A stretch of 13,146 nucleotides of DNA from Burkholderiales bacterium (GTDB taxonomy: Bacteria; Pseudomonadota; Gammaproteobacteria; Burkholderiales; Burkholderiaceae_A), in assembly GCA_030834045.1 (NCBI GenBank), contig JAURFZ010000031.1:1-13146 (forward strand), given 5' to 3'. A program made the translations under genes and the position numbers. Below, piece by piece: positions 1 to 7,130 of this stretch (the first letter of the stretch is position 1; each line of letters starts with the position of its first letter). The notes beneath the pieces are model-generated. The model did not search any database and was not told where the DNA came from. It worked only from the letters and a program-made list of their open reading frames with translations.

Positions 1-766
1 CCTCATCTGTGCCAAGGCCGTAGACCTCAAGCCAGTGCGCAACGATGTCAAGGTAATCGTTCTGACTAAAACTGTGAAAAGACACCCACAGGCCAAAGCG
101 CTCGGAGAGGGCAATTTTCTCTTCAACTGCCTCGGCCGGATGAATCTCGCCGTTGGAATCGTACTGGGTACCAAGGTTGTCCTTCATCGACTCGGGCATG
201 AGGTGCCTGCGGTTTGATGTGGCGTAGACCAACAGGTTTGAGGCCTGGGCGGCAAGCCCCCCATCAAGAACGGTTTTAAGTGCCTTGTAGCCGGGCTCCC
301 CAGAATCAAACGAGAGGTCATCACAAAAGACAATAAATTTTTGCGGAAGCCCTGCAACAAGCTCGGCGATCTGGGGCAGATCAACCAGGTCGACCTTATC
401 GACCTCAATAAGCCTTAGGCTCTGCTCAGCAAACTCGGTGAGGCAGGCCCGCACCATCGACGATTTGCCCGTGCCACGGGCGCCGGTAAGCAGAACGTTG
501 TTGGCGGGCAGCCCTTGCACAAAACGACGGGTGTTGTTAACGCAACGCTCGAGCTGCACCGTGACATGCAGGAGGTCATCAAGGGCAATTCGGGCAAAGG
601 GCCCCACAGGCTGAAGGTAGCCGATGGATCCAAGTAGGCTTGAACGACGCACCCATCGAAAGGCAAGCTGCGAGTCGAAGTTAACCTGCGCCGGTGGCTC
701 GGGCAACAGGGCATCAAGCTTACGAATAAGGGCCTGCAGAGAGGCGTTAGGATCGGTAGTCGGCAT
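1..766 (-). CDS. DUF815-family P-loop ATPase, C-terminus beyond window
   Basis: This is a cytoplasmic AAA-type ATP-binding protein of the DUF815 family, whose cellular role is not established. The frame is open from the ATG at 764-766 to the left edge, giving 255 residues. Family members are a little longer, so I infer that a few tens of C-terminal residues are missing. Visible signatures are LPANNVLLTGARGTGKSS (Walker A, about 86-103, with Lys101), FIVFCDD (Walker B, 144-150), VYATSNRRHLMP and the family stretch EKIALSERFGLWVSF. The start lies inside the last codons of argJ (20-base overlap), which implies translational coupling. In Burkholderiales and pseudomonads this ATPase commonly sits beside argJ and a NUDIX gene, but the reason is unknown. 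No frameshift was seen. Family assignment is confident; function is not. Confidence 0.93.
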   Translation of the reverse strand, partial: MPTTDPNASLQALIRKLDALLPEPPAQVNFDSQLAFRWVRRSSLLGSIGYLQPVGPFARIALDDLLHVTVQLERCVNNTRRFVQGLPANNVLLTGARGTGKSSMVRACLTEFAEQSLRLIEVDKVDLVDLPQIAELVAGLPQKFIVFCDDLSFDSGEPGYKALKTVLDGGLAAQASNLLVYATSNRRHLMPESMKDNLGTQYDSNGEIHPAEAVEEKIALSERFGLWVSFHSFSQNDYLDIVAHWLEVYGLGTDE

Positions 767-2006
767 TAATGGAAACGTAGTCGTGGGAAAAGTCGCAGGT
801 CCAGACGACTGCCTGGTGACTGCCACGATGCAGATTGATGCTAATGGTAATTTCTGGGCCTGCCATGGCGGCCTTTCCAGCCTCCTCGGTGTAGGAGGCG
901 GCCCGGCTGCCGTCTTGGGCAACCAATACGCCGTTGATACGAAGTTGGAGGGCCTTAACATCAAGGCCCGGAACGCCGCTGTAACCCACGGCGGCAAGAA
1001 TGCGCCCAAGGTTTGGGTCACTTGCAAAAAACGCGGTCTTCACCAAGGGGGAATGGCCAATGGCATAGGCCACTTGCCTGGCCTCGTGCCGACTTTTTGC
1101 ACCCTGAACATCGATGGTGATGAACTTGGTTGCACCCTCGCCATCGCGAACAATAGCCTGAGCCAGTTCCTGGCAAAGCCCAATAAAGGCCTGCTCAAAG
1201 ACAGGCCAGTCGGCATCGCCTGGGGCAAGCTGAACATGCTTTGCGCCGGTGGCCGCGCAGACCAAGGAGTCGTTGGTGGAGGTGTCACCATCCACAGTAA
1301 TGGCGTTGAAGGAGAGGTCGGCGGCCTTTGTTATAAGTGCCTGAAGGTCGGCCTGGGTGACACCAAGGTCGGTGGCGATAAAGCCGAGCATCGTCGCCAT
1401 GTTAGGACGGATCATGCCTGCGCCTTTTGAGATACCTGTCAGGCCCACGTCCTTGCCTTGAACCTGAATACGCCGCGAGGCCGCCTTGGGCTGGGTGTCG
1501 GTGGTCATGATGGCCTGGGCCGCCTCAAGCCATCTGCTGCCCGAACTCGCCGCTGAATCCTCCGAACCCGCTGACCTCGCTGCAGACAACCCGGACACCG
1601 CCTGTTCAATACCTGAGGCAATTTTCTCCATGGGCAGGTGCTCAAGAATGACACCCGTTGAGAAAGGTAGAACCTGTTCTGCCCGAAGACCAAGCGCTGC
1701 GGCAAGCCACCGGCAAGACTGCAAGGCATTAGCCATGCCCTGCTCGCCTGTCCCGGCATTGGCGCAGCCCGTATTAACTAGCCAGGCCAGGGGGCCCGCA
1801 TTTAAGTGCTGACGGCAGACAACAACAGGCGCCGCACAGAATGCGTTTTGGGTAAATACACCCGCCATGGTGGTGGTCGGGTCAAACTGAACAAGCAGCA
1901 TGTCCAGGCGATTGGCCTTGCGAATACCCGCACTAACTGCGGCAAGCCGCAGCCCTTTAATGGCAACAAGATCATTGGCCTTGGGATAGGGCAGGTTAAC
2001 GGGCAT
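747..2006 (-). CDS. argJ: ArgJ, bifunctional ornithine acetyltransferase / N-acetylglutamate synthase
   Basis: ArgJ transfers acetyl from N-acetylornithine to glutamate, recycling the acetyl group in cytoplasmic arginine biosynthesis; many members also make N-acetylglutamate from acetyl-CoA. The 419-residue product has the self-cleavage motif GMIRPNMATML, with the cut expected between Ala204 and the nucleophile Thr205. Other signatures are the oxyanion-hole STG (116-118, in LPFSTGVILEHLP), VNTGCANAGTG near 77-87, ITVDGDTSTNDS, and a C-terminus CDFSHDYVSINADYRS like the usual CD(L/F)(T/S)x(D/G)Y ending. An Ala/Ser-rich stretch at about 141-158 lengthens the protein slightly over the usual ~405 residues. 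No Shine-Dalgarno sequence is visible before the ATG. The gene starts 31 bases after the stop of the RTX protease gene, and its last 20 bases overlap the DUF815 gene. Confidence 0.97.
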   Translation of the reverse strand: MPVNLPYPKANDLVAIKGLRLAAVSAGIRKANRLDMLLVQFDPTTTMAGVFTQNAFCAAPVVVCRQHLNAGPLAWLVNTGCANAGTGEQGMANALQSCRWLAAALGLRAEQVLPFSTGVILEHLPMEKIASGIEQAVSGLSAARSAGSEDSAASSGSRWLEAAQAIMTTDTQPKAASRRIQVQGKDVGLTGISKGAGMIRPNMATMLGFIATDLGVTQADLQALITKAADLSFNAITVDGDTSTNDSLVCAATGAKHVQLAPGDADWPVFEQAFIGLCQELAQAIVRDGEGATKFITIDVQGAKSRHEARQVAYAIGHSPLVKTAFFASDPNLGRILAAVGYSGVPGLDVKALQLRINGVLVAQDGSRAASYTEEAGKAAMAGPEITISINLHRGSHQAVVWTCDFSHDYVSINADYRS

Positions 2007-2037
2007 TGGCGGGGACTGGAATCTGAGTTTGTCAATC

Positions 2038-3807
2038 TCAGCTCACTGGGAGGTACTCTAGACCAGTTTGAGCAAGACCCACAAGGTTGATATTTGTCGT
2101 ATTGAAACTTGTATCGGCTGCAAGAACAACGAAATCGCCGACCTTCATGCCGTCGGTGAGCATCTTAATAAAGGGAGCTTTTAGTTCGGCTGTTGCATCC
2201 GTTCCGACTACATTTTTCCAAAGGGTTGAAACTACTGCATCACTTGTTGTCGCTCCAACAACTGAAAGAGCCAATGCACCCAGATCTGAGTACGTCGTCC
2301 CTTTATCTAGAAAGCTCAGTCCAAGTCCAACATAGGTTGAATTTTGAACTTGTGTTTTACCTAAAACAGCACCAATGACTTTTGCTGTTATCCCAGCGTT
2401 TCCGTTTAAATCTATTGCTATTGATTTATCGCTGAACTTAACACGTTCAACATTAAGTAAAGTGTCGGTCCCGTCTCGTGTTGCATCGCCCGTTACTAGA
2501 GTTGAAGAAGCCCCAGAAGATATCTTGTAGTCTTTCGAAGCTCCAGAAAAAGACGCAATATCAATTCCTCTACCACCGTCAATACTGTCATTCCCCCCAC
2601 CGCCAGTAATGGTGTTATTAATCTCATTACCATACAAACTGTCTGCATATGCTGATCCAATGAGATTTTCTAGCACTGTTCCAAAGTTCACAGTGACCTG
2701 ACCAGAAGAAGTAATGGTGGAGGCTCTGGCATTCCCGACATAACCCCAATAGCCCGGTGTCATGTAAAGCGTCACGCCTTGTGTTAGGGCAGAAGCATCT
2801 AAAGTATCGGTACCCCCTCCATCCCAAATGAAATTAGGAGCACCTTGAGAAATAGCATATATGTCGTTGCTGGTCCTGGCTTTGGTACTAGGGCCGTAGA
2901 TGTACTGTAGAGCTGCAATGTCTAAGGGACTGAGATTAAAAGAGTGTTGATCGGGTGAGACCTCATAACTCTGTAATGTCCATAATGTTTTATTCTCGGC
3001 AGTTGGCAAATAGGGGGGCCTGTTATCAGCCCCAGCAAATGGGTGTTTAAGGCCTAATGCATGTGAGATCTCATGTATGAGTACCAGTGCACCGTAAGTT
3101 CCATCTACAAATTCGTCTATTTTATCTGTTTTGTCTATAAAGATATCACTCCCGAAAAACTCCTTATATGGTATTTTCGCATAAGCAGCAGAGTTATCTT
3201 GTATATTATTTGCAAAGGTAAGCGTATTTAGTGCACTTGGATTATTTGATTCAATAAATTGAAAATCAAAAATATTTGTAATTAACTCAAGCGCCTGCTT
3301 TGTTCTCGCTATTTGTTTATCGGTAAAGGGAGACCAGCCTCTAGCGTTGTCTAAATTCGTATCGTAACTGGGTAGAGTTGAGGGGAAAGCGTAATACCAT
3401 GTTTTTGTTTCGCCCAATAACGTTTTGAAGTTAGATCCTGATGCCTCATCTTCAACTAACGCATCAATCCAGTAGGGAAGCGCTAAAGCACCGTCGGTAA
3501 AAATTACGTTTTCAATTCTGCTTGGGATCTTTGGGAAATTTACTGAGACATAAGCTGTGTCATTACCCCCAGTATCATAAATGTAGTCATAGACATCTCT
3601 TACATAGTAGGTATCGTTACCATCACCCCCAAATAACGTGTCATTTCCAGCACCCCCATCAAAGATATTATTGCCTTCGGTATCAAACAAGGAGTCGTTA
3701 CCTGCGCCACCATTTAAACGATCATTTCCTGTGCCACCATAAAGTTTGTCATTATCATTGGCACCTTCAAGAATATCGTTATCACTAGTGCCAAATATGT
3801 CACTCAT
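2038..3807 (-). CDS. RTX metzincin protease (serralysin-like, M10-type) with Met-turn Met replaced by Gln
   Basis: This is a predicted calcium-dependent, zinc-binding exported protease of 589 residues. The order is: RTX nonapeptides at 24-68 (GGTGNDRLN, GGAGNDSLF and so on); a metzincin catalytic domain at about 110-305 with HEISHALGLKHP (His245, Glu246, His249, Gly252, His255); the M10-C-like stretch LDIAALQYIYGP (295-306); a second RTX block at about 384-416; then a ~120-residue C-terminal domain ending LEYLPVS. The Met-turn position reads TLQSYE, with Gln279 where relatives have Met; the following Tyr281 is kept. There is no N-terminal Sec signal, so type I secretion is inferred, but no transporter is nearby. 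I chose the ATG at 3805-3807; a TTG 21 bases upstream is in frame but less likely. The gene is AT-rich (a sample line has 21 of 60 G+C) between GC-rich neighbours, which suggests acquisition. It lies 42 bases after secA and 31 before argJ, with no obvious terminator on either side. Confidence 0.88.
   Translation of the reverse strand: MSDIFGTSDNDILEGANDNDKLYGGTGNDRLNGGAGNDSLFDTEGNNIFDGGAGNDTLFGGDGNDTYYVRDVYDYIYDTGGNDTAYVSVNFPKIPSRIENVIFTDGALALPYWIDALVEDEASGSNFKTLLGETKTWYYAFPSTLPSYDTNLDNARGWSPFTDKQIARTKQALELITNIFDFQFIESNNPSALNTLTFANNIQDNSAAYAKIPYKEFFGSDIFIDKTDKIDEFVDGTYGALVLIHEISHALGLKHPFAGADNRPPYLPTAENKTLWTLQSYEVSPDQHSFNLSPLDIAALQYIYGPSTKARTSNDIYAISQGAPNFIWDGGGTDTLDASALTQGVTLYMTPGYWGYVGNARASTITSSGQVTVNFGTVLENLIGSAYADSLYGNEINNTITGGGGNDSIDGGRGIDIASFSGASKDYKISSGASSTLVTGDATRDGTDTLLNVERVKFSDKSIAIDLNGNAGITAKVIGAVLGKTQVQNSTYVGLGLSFLDKGTTYSDLGALALSVVGATTSDAVVSTLWKNVVGTDATAELKAPFIKMLTDGMKVGDFVVLAADTSFNTTNINLVGLAQTGLEYLPVS
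2560..2658 (-). repeat. Second, degenerate RTX repeat block
   Basis: These codons encode residues 384-416 of the protease, including GSAYADSLYGNEINNTI and GGGGNDSIDGGRGID. They follow the catalytic domain, where serralysins normally carry their only beta-roll. The units are degenerate: only GGGGNDSID matches the calcium-binding consensus well. Confidence 0.75.
3604..3738 (-). repeat. N-terminal RTX nonapeptide repeat block
   Basis: These codons encode residues 24-68 of the protease. Nine-residue units begin at 24, 33, 42, 51 and 60, following GGxGNDxLx, with one degenerate unit (DTEGNNIFD). Such units form a calcium-binding parallel beta-roll. A further partial unit (TGGNDTAYV) lies at 79-87, and degenerate units precede the block. 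Confidence 0.9.
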
Positions 3808-3849
3808 AATCGTTTTTCCCGCTTTCAATTAGTTGCATTTGAAACCGCT

Positions 3850-6678
3850 CTATTTCAATGTTCCGTGACAGTGTTTAAACTTTTTGCCTGAACCGCAGGG
3901 GCAGGGCTCATTACGCCCAACCTTCGGCATGTCACGCCGAACGGTCTGTGCCTGGTCGCTGGCAGCCGAGCCCGGCATCGATGACGGGAGCTGACCGGGG
4001 GCCTGGATGAGGGTATTGGTCGACTGGCCCTGGGCAGCAATGGCAAGCGTCTCGGGGTCGTCGGCCGAGAACGAGGCTTCGGGGTTAAATTCGGCATGGG
4101 TAGGGCTCGCAGCCTGGGCAAGGGCCAAGGCGCGTGCGCTGGCAAGGCGGGCTGCCTCTTCAGCCTCTTCTTGCGACTGGACCTGAACATTCATAAGCAC
4201 CCGCGAGACCGAGTCGCGCACCCTTTCAAGGAGTTGCTCGAAAAGCGTAAACGACTCGCGCTTGTATTCCTGTTTGGGGTCTTTTTGGGCATAGCCGCGC
4301 AAATGAATTCCCTGACGCAGATGATCGAGGGCAGCAAGGTGCTCGCGCCAGCTCTGGTCGACCGTTTGAATAATGATGGAGCGCTCAAAGTCAGCAAAGG
4401 GCTCGCGACCAACCCGCTTCCACTTTTCTTCGTAGACACTGTTGGCCGCCTGAACGGCTAGGTCGGCAAGGCCCTGGTCGTCAAGCTCGTCTTGCTCATC
4501 CACCAGTCTTTTTAAATCGAGCACCACCCCAAACTGCTGGGCTAGCTCGTCTTGCAGGGGCTCAAGCGCCCACTGCTCTTCAATGCTGTTAAACGGCACA
4601 TAGCGACGAACAAGTGCCTCAACAGCGCCTGCACGAAGATCGCCGACCAGCTCCGATGGGTCGCTGGCTTCAAGCACCTCGTTGCGCTGGGAGTAAATAA
4701 TTTGGCGCTGCTCGTTTGCCACATTGTCGTATTCCAAAAGCTGCTTACGAATATCGAAGTTGCGGTTCTCAACCTTGCGCTGGGCGCTTTCAATGGAGCG
4801 TGAGACCATGCCTGCCTCAATGGGCTCGCCCCGCGGCACGCCAAGCTTGTCCATAATGGCCTTCATGCGATCGCCGGCAAAAATTCGCAGCAACGGGTCG
4901 TCCATGGCGAGGTAAAACCTTGAGGAGCCCGGGTCACCCTGACGGCCTGCCCGGCCTCGCAGCTGATTATCAATACGCCGTGACTCGTGGCGTTCGGTTC
5001 CAATTATGTGAAGGCCGCCTGCCGCAATCACCTGGTCGTGCAGAGACTGCCATTCCGACCGGAGCGTTTCTGATTGTTGCTCGCGTGCGCCGGGGTCGAG
5101 CAGAGCGTCTTGGTCAAGCGTTTCGATCTGTTTTTCAACATTGCCGCCAAGAACAATGTCGGTTCCACGACCTGCCATATTGGTAGCAATGGTGATCATT
5201 CCCGGTCGACCGGCCTGGGCCACAATTTGAGCCTCGCGCTCGTGCTGCTTGGCATTGAGTACCTGATGGTCAAGGCCAGCCTTCTGAAGGGCTGCCGAGA
5301 GCAGTTCAGAATTCTCAATAGAAGTTGTACCCACCAGAATAGGCTGGCCCTTGGCATGCCTTTCTTGAATGTCGGCCACGATGGCCTCGAATTTTTCTTC
5401 CACGGTGCGAAAGATCTGGTCTTGCAGGTCTTTTCGAACCATGGGCCGATGGGTGGGAACAATAACGGTCTCAAGGCTATAGATTTGTTGAAACTCAAAG
5501 GCCTCGGTATCGGCTGTGCCCGTCATACCGCCAAGCTTGGCGTACATGCGAAAGTAATTCTGAAAGGTAATGGAGGCAAGGGTCTGGTTTTCCGGCTCAA
5601 TGCCCACCCCCTCTTTGGCCTCAACGGCCTGATGAAGGCCATCGGACCAACGCCTTCCGGCCATGAGGCGGCCTGTGAATTCATCAACAATGACAACCTT
5701 GCCGTTCTGGACCACGTACTGCTGATCGCGAAAGTACAGGGTATGGGCCCGAAGGGCGGCCATGAGGTGATGCAGCAGACTTATGTTGGCGGAGTCGTAA
5801 AGGCTTGAGCCCTCGGCAAGCAGGCCCATCTCACCAAGAAGCTGTTCAGCCTTCTCAAAGCCCGAGTCTGACAGGTTAACCTGGCGGCCTTTTTCGTCCA
5901 GAAAATAATCGCCCGGGCCGTCCTCGAGAGGCTGACGGTTGAGCTTGGCAGGCATGCTGTTGAGCTTGAGGTAAAGGTCGGGGGAGTCGTCAGCATGGCC
6001 CGAAATAATAAGAGGTGTGCGGGCCTCGTCAATAAGGATGGAGTCGACCTCATCAACGATGGCGTAGTTCAGCCCGCGCTGCACACGGTTGGCTATTTCC
6101 GAGACCATGTTGTCGCGCAAGTAATCGAAGCCGAATTCGTTATTCGTGCCGTAGGTAATGTCGCAGGCGTAAGCCGCCTGCTTAGCGTCATGGTCAAGCT
6201 GCGAGAGGTTCATGCCGGTGGTTAGACCGAGAGCGGAATAAAGCCGCCCCATCCATTGCGCATCGCGGGCTGCAAGGTAGTCGTTCACGGTCACCACATG
6301 AACGCCCTTGCCTTCAAGCGCATTCAGGTAGGCCGCAAGGGTTGCCACCAGTGTCTTTCCCTCACCGGTGCGCATTTCCGAGATCTTGCCTTCGTGTAAA
6401 ACCATGCCACCCACCAGCTGGACATCGAAATGGCGCATACCCAGCACACGGCGGCCGGCCTCGCGGCAGACGGCAAAGGCGGGCACGAGCAGCTCCTCGA
6501 GCTTTTTGCCATCGGCCAATTGCTGACGAAACTCAGCGGTCTTTGCCGTTAACTGATCGTCAGAGAGGGCCTGCATGGCGGGCTCGAGGGCGTTGATAGC
6601 CGCCACGCGTGCCTGGTATTTTTTAAGCAGCCGGTCGTTCCGGCTTCCAAAAATGGAGGACAGTAATCGCGAAATCAT
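3850..6678 (-). CDS. secA: SecA, preprotein translocase motor ATPase
   Basis: SecA is the ATPase that drives unfolded preproteins through SecYEG at the inner membrane. The product has 942 residues against 901 in E. coli. Walker A is MRTGEGKT (102-109) and the DEAD-like box with following signature is DEVDSILIDEARTPLIISG (209-227). The preprotein cross-linking region holds VDEFTGRLMAGRRWSDGLHQ (331-350), the second nucleotide-binding domain has TNMAGRGTDIVLGG (499-512), and the C-terminal SEC-C zinc site is Cys926, Cys928, Cys937 and His938. The extra length is mainly an Ala/Gln/Ser-rich linker at about 860-915. An upstream in-frame extension exists, but ATG 6676-6678 gives the standard N-terminus MISRLLSSIFGSRNDR. 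Its start is only 17 bases from the divergent dciA start, so its promoter must lie inside dciA, or transcription comes through from lpxC. Confidence 0.99.
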   Translation of the reverse strand: MISRLLSSIFGSRNDRLLKKYQARVAAINALEPAMQALSDDQLTAKTAEFRQQLADGKKLEELLVPAFAVCREAGRRVLGMRHFDVQLVGGMVLHEGKISEMRTGEGKTLVATLAAYLNALEGKGVHVVTVNDYLAARDAQWMGRLYSALGLTTGMNLSQLDHDAKQAAYACDITYGTNNEFGFDYLRDNMVSEIANRVQRGLNYAIVDEVDSILIDEARTPLIISGHADDSPDLYLKLNSMPAKLNRQPLEDGPGDYFLDEKGRQVNLSDSGFEKAEQLLGEMGLLAEGSSLYDSANISLLHHLMAALRAHTLYFRDQQYVVQNGKVVIVDEFTGRLMAGRRWSDGLHQAVEAKEGVGIEPENQTLASITFQNYFRMYAKLGGMTGTADTEAFEFQQIYSLETVIVPTHRPMVRKDLQDQIFRTVEEKFEAIVADIQERHAKGQPILVGTTSIENSELLSAALQKAGLDHQVLNAKQHEREAQIVAQAGRPGMITIATNMAGRGTDIVLGGNVEKQIETLDQDALLDPGAREQQSETLRSEWQSLHDQVIAAGGLHIIGTERHESRRIDNQLRGRAGRQGDPGSSRFYLAMDDPLLRIFAGDRMKAIMDKLGVPRGEPIEAGMVSRSIESAQRKVENRNFDIRKQLLEYDNVANEQRQIIYSQRNEVLEASDPSELVGDLRAGAVEALVRRYVPFNSIEEQWALEPLQDELAQQFGVVLDLKRLVDEQDELDDQGLADLAVQAANSVYEEKWKRVGREPFADFERSIIIQTVDQSWREHLAALDHLRQGIHLRGYAQKDPKQEYKRESFTLFEQLLERVRDSVSRVLMNVQVQSQEEAEEAARLASARALALAQAASPTHAEFNPEASFSADDPETLAIAAQGQSTNTLIQAPGQLPSSMPGSAASDQAQTVRRDMPKVGRNEPCPCGSGKKFKHCHGTLK

Positions 6679-6695
6679 AAGCCGCTTAGGGTAGC

Positions 6696-7130
6696 ATGAG
6701 CCGCATGGCAACCCCGTTTCGAGACCTAGCCCAGCTTGCCACCTGCTCCCTGGCAATCCACCGGAGCCTTGCCGAGCGCCAGGCGCTTCGGCAGATGGTT
6801 ACCGGCCTGCTCTCAGCCATTGGCCAGTCGGCACTTGACCGGCTTGTCGTCTCGGTTCAGCGTGACAACCCCGTCACGGGTATTCGTGGAACGGTTCTGC
6901 TGCTTGTTGTTGTCCACCACGCCGCCCAGTCGCGACTGCGGCTCTTTCTGCCGAGCCTGACGGAGAGGGTAAGGCTTGAACAAAAGGGGTTTCAGTCGGT
7001 GCGAATTCGGGTCGGTATGCCGGGCGCCTTAAGCATGGCACCCACGGCCGGCCGCCGGCTTGCCCCTCGACCCAGCCCGCCCGAGCAGGCACGCCAGAGG
7101 CTACGGGCCTTTTACTGCCAGGACCACTGA
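6696..7130 (+). CDS. dciA: DciA-like (DUF721) replicative helicase loader
   Basis: This 144-residue protein fits the DUF721/DciA family, which loads the replicative helicase DnaB in bacteria lacking DnaC. The central part (about 44-108) shows the family pattern: a predicted strand-rich stretch (GTVLLLVVVHHAAQSRLRLF), then a helix (LPSLTERVRLEQKGF) and a final strand (VRIRVGMP). A basic, Pro-rich tail follows. The strongest support is position: in Pseudomonas the dciA gene (PA4405) lies between lpxC and secA, as here. It is the only complete gene on the plus strand. It overlaps the lpxC stop by 19 bases tail to tail, and its start is 17 bases from secA. The upstream AGGG is a weak ribosome-binding site for ATG 6696; ATG 6705 is an alternative. 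Sequence similarity is low, so function rests partly on context. Confidence 0.78.
   Translation: MSRMATPFRDLAQLATCSLAIHRSLAERQALRQMVTGLLSAIGQSALDRLVVSVQRDNPVTGIRGTVLLLVVVHHAAQSRLRLFLPSLTERVRLEQKGFQSVRIRVGMPGALSMAPTAGRRLAPRPSPPEQARQRLRAFYCQDH

Noticed and set aside
624..1430. A 268-codon open frame on the plus strand opposite argJ
   Set aside because: It is antisense to a clear, motif-complete ArgJ and the DUF815 gene, and its translation shows no domain. Long antisense frames are common in GC-rich coding DNA.
2007..2037. Target-site duplication or att-like repeat flanking the RTX gene
   Set aside because: I compared the 31-base gap on the left with the 42-base gap on the right and saw no shared direct or inverted repeat, and no transposase or integrase gene.
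5074..5808. A 244-codon plus-strand open frame opposite secA
   Set aside because: It lies wholly within conserved SecA coding sequence, has no ribosome-binding site and shows no family resemblance.
6600..6695. A promoter for dciA inside the 5' end of secA
   Set aside because: Only weak -10-like hexamers were found, with no matching -35. The promoter must be somewhere nearby, but I cannot place it from sequence alone.
6679..6756. A longer secA reading with 26 extra N-terminal residues
   Set aside because: It would overlap the dciA start head to head, and the extra residues do not match SecA. MISRLLSSIFGSRNDR is the normal N-terminus.
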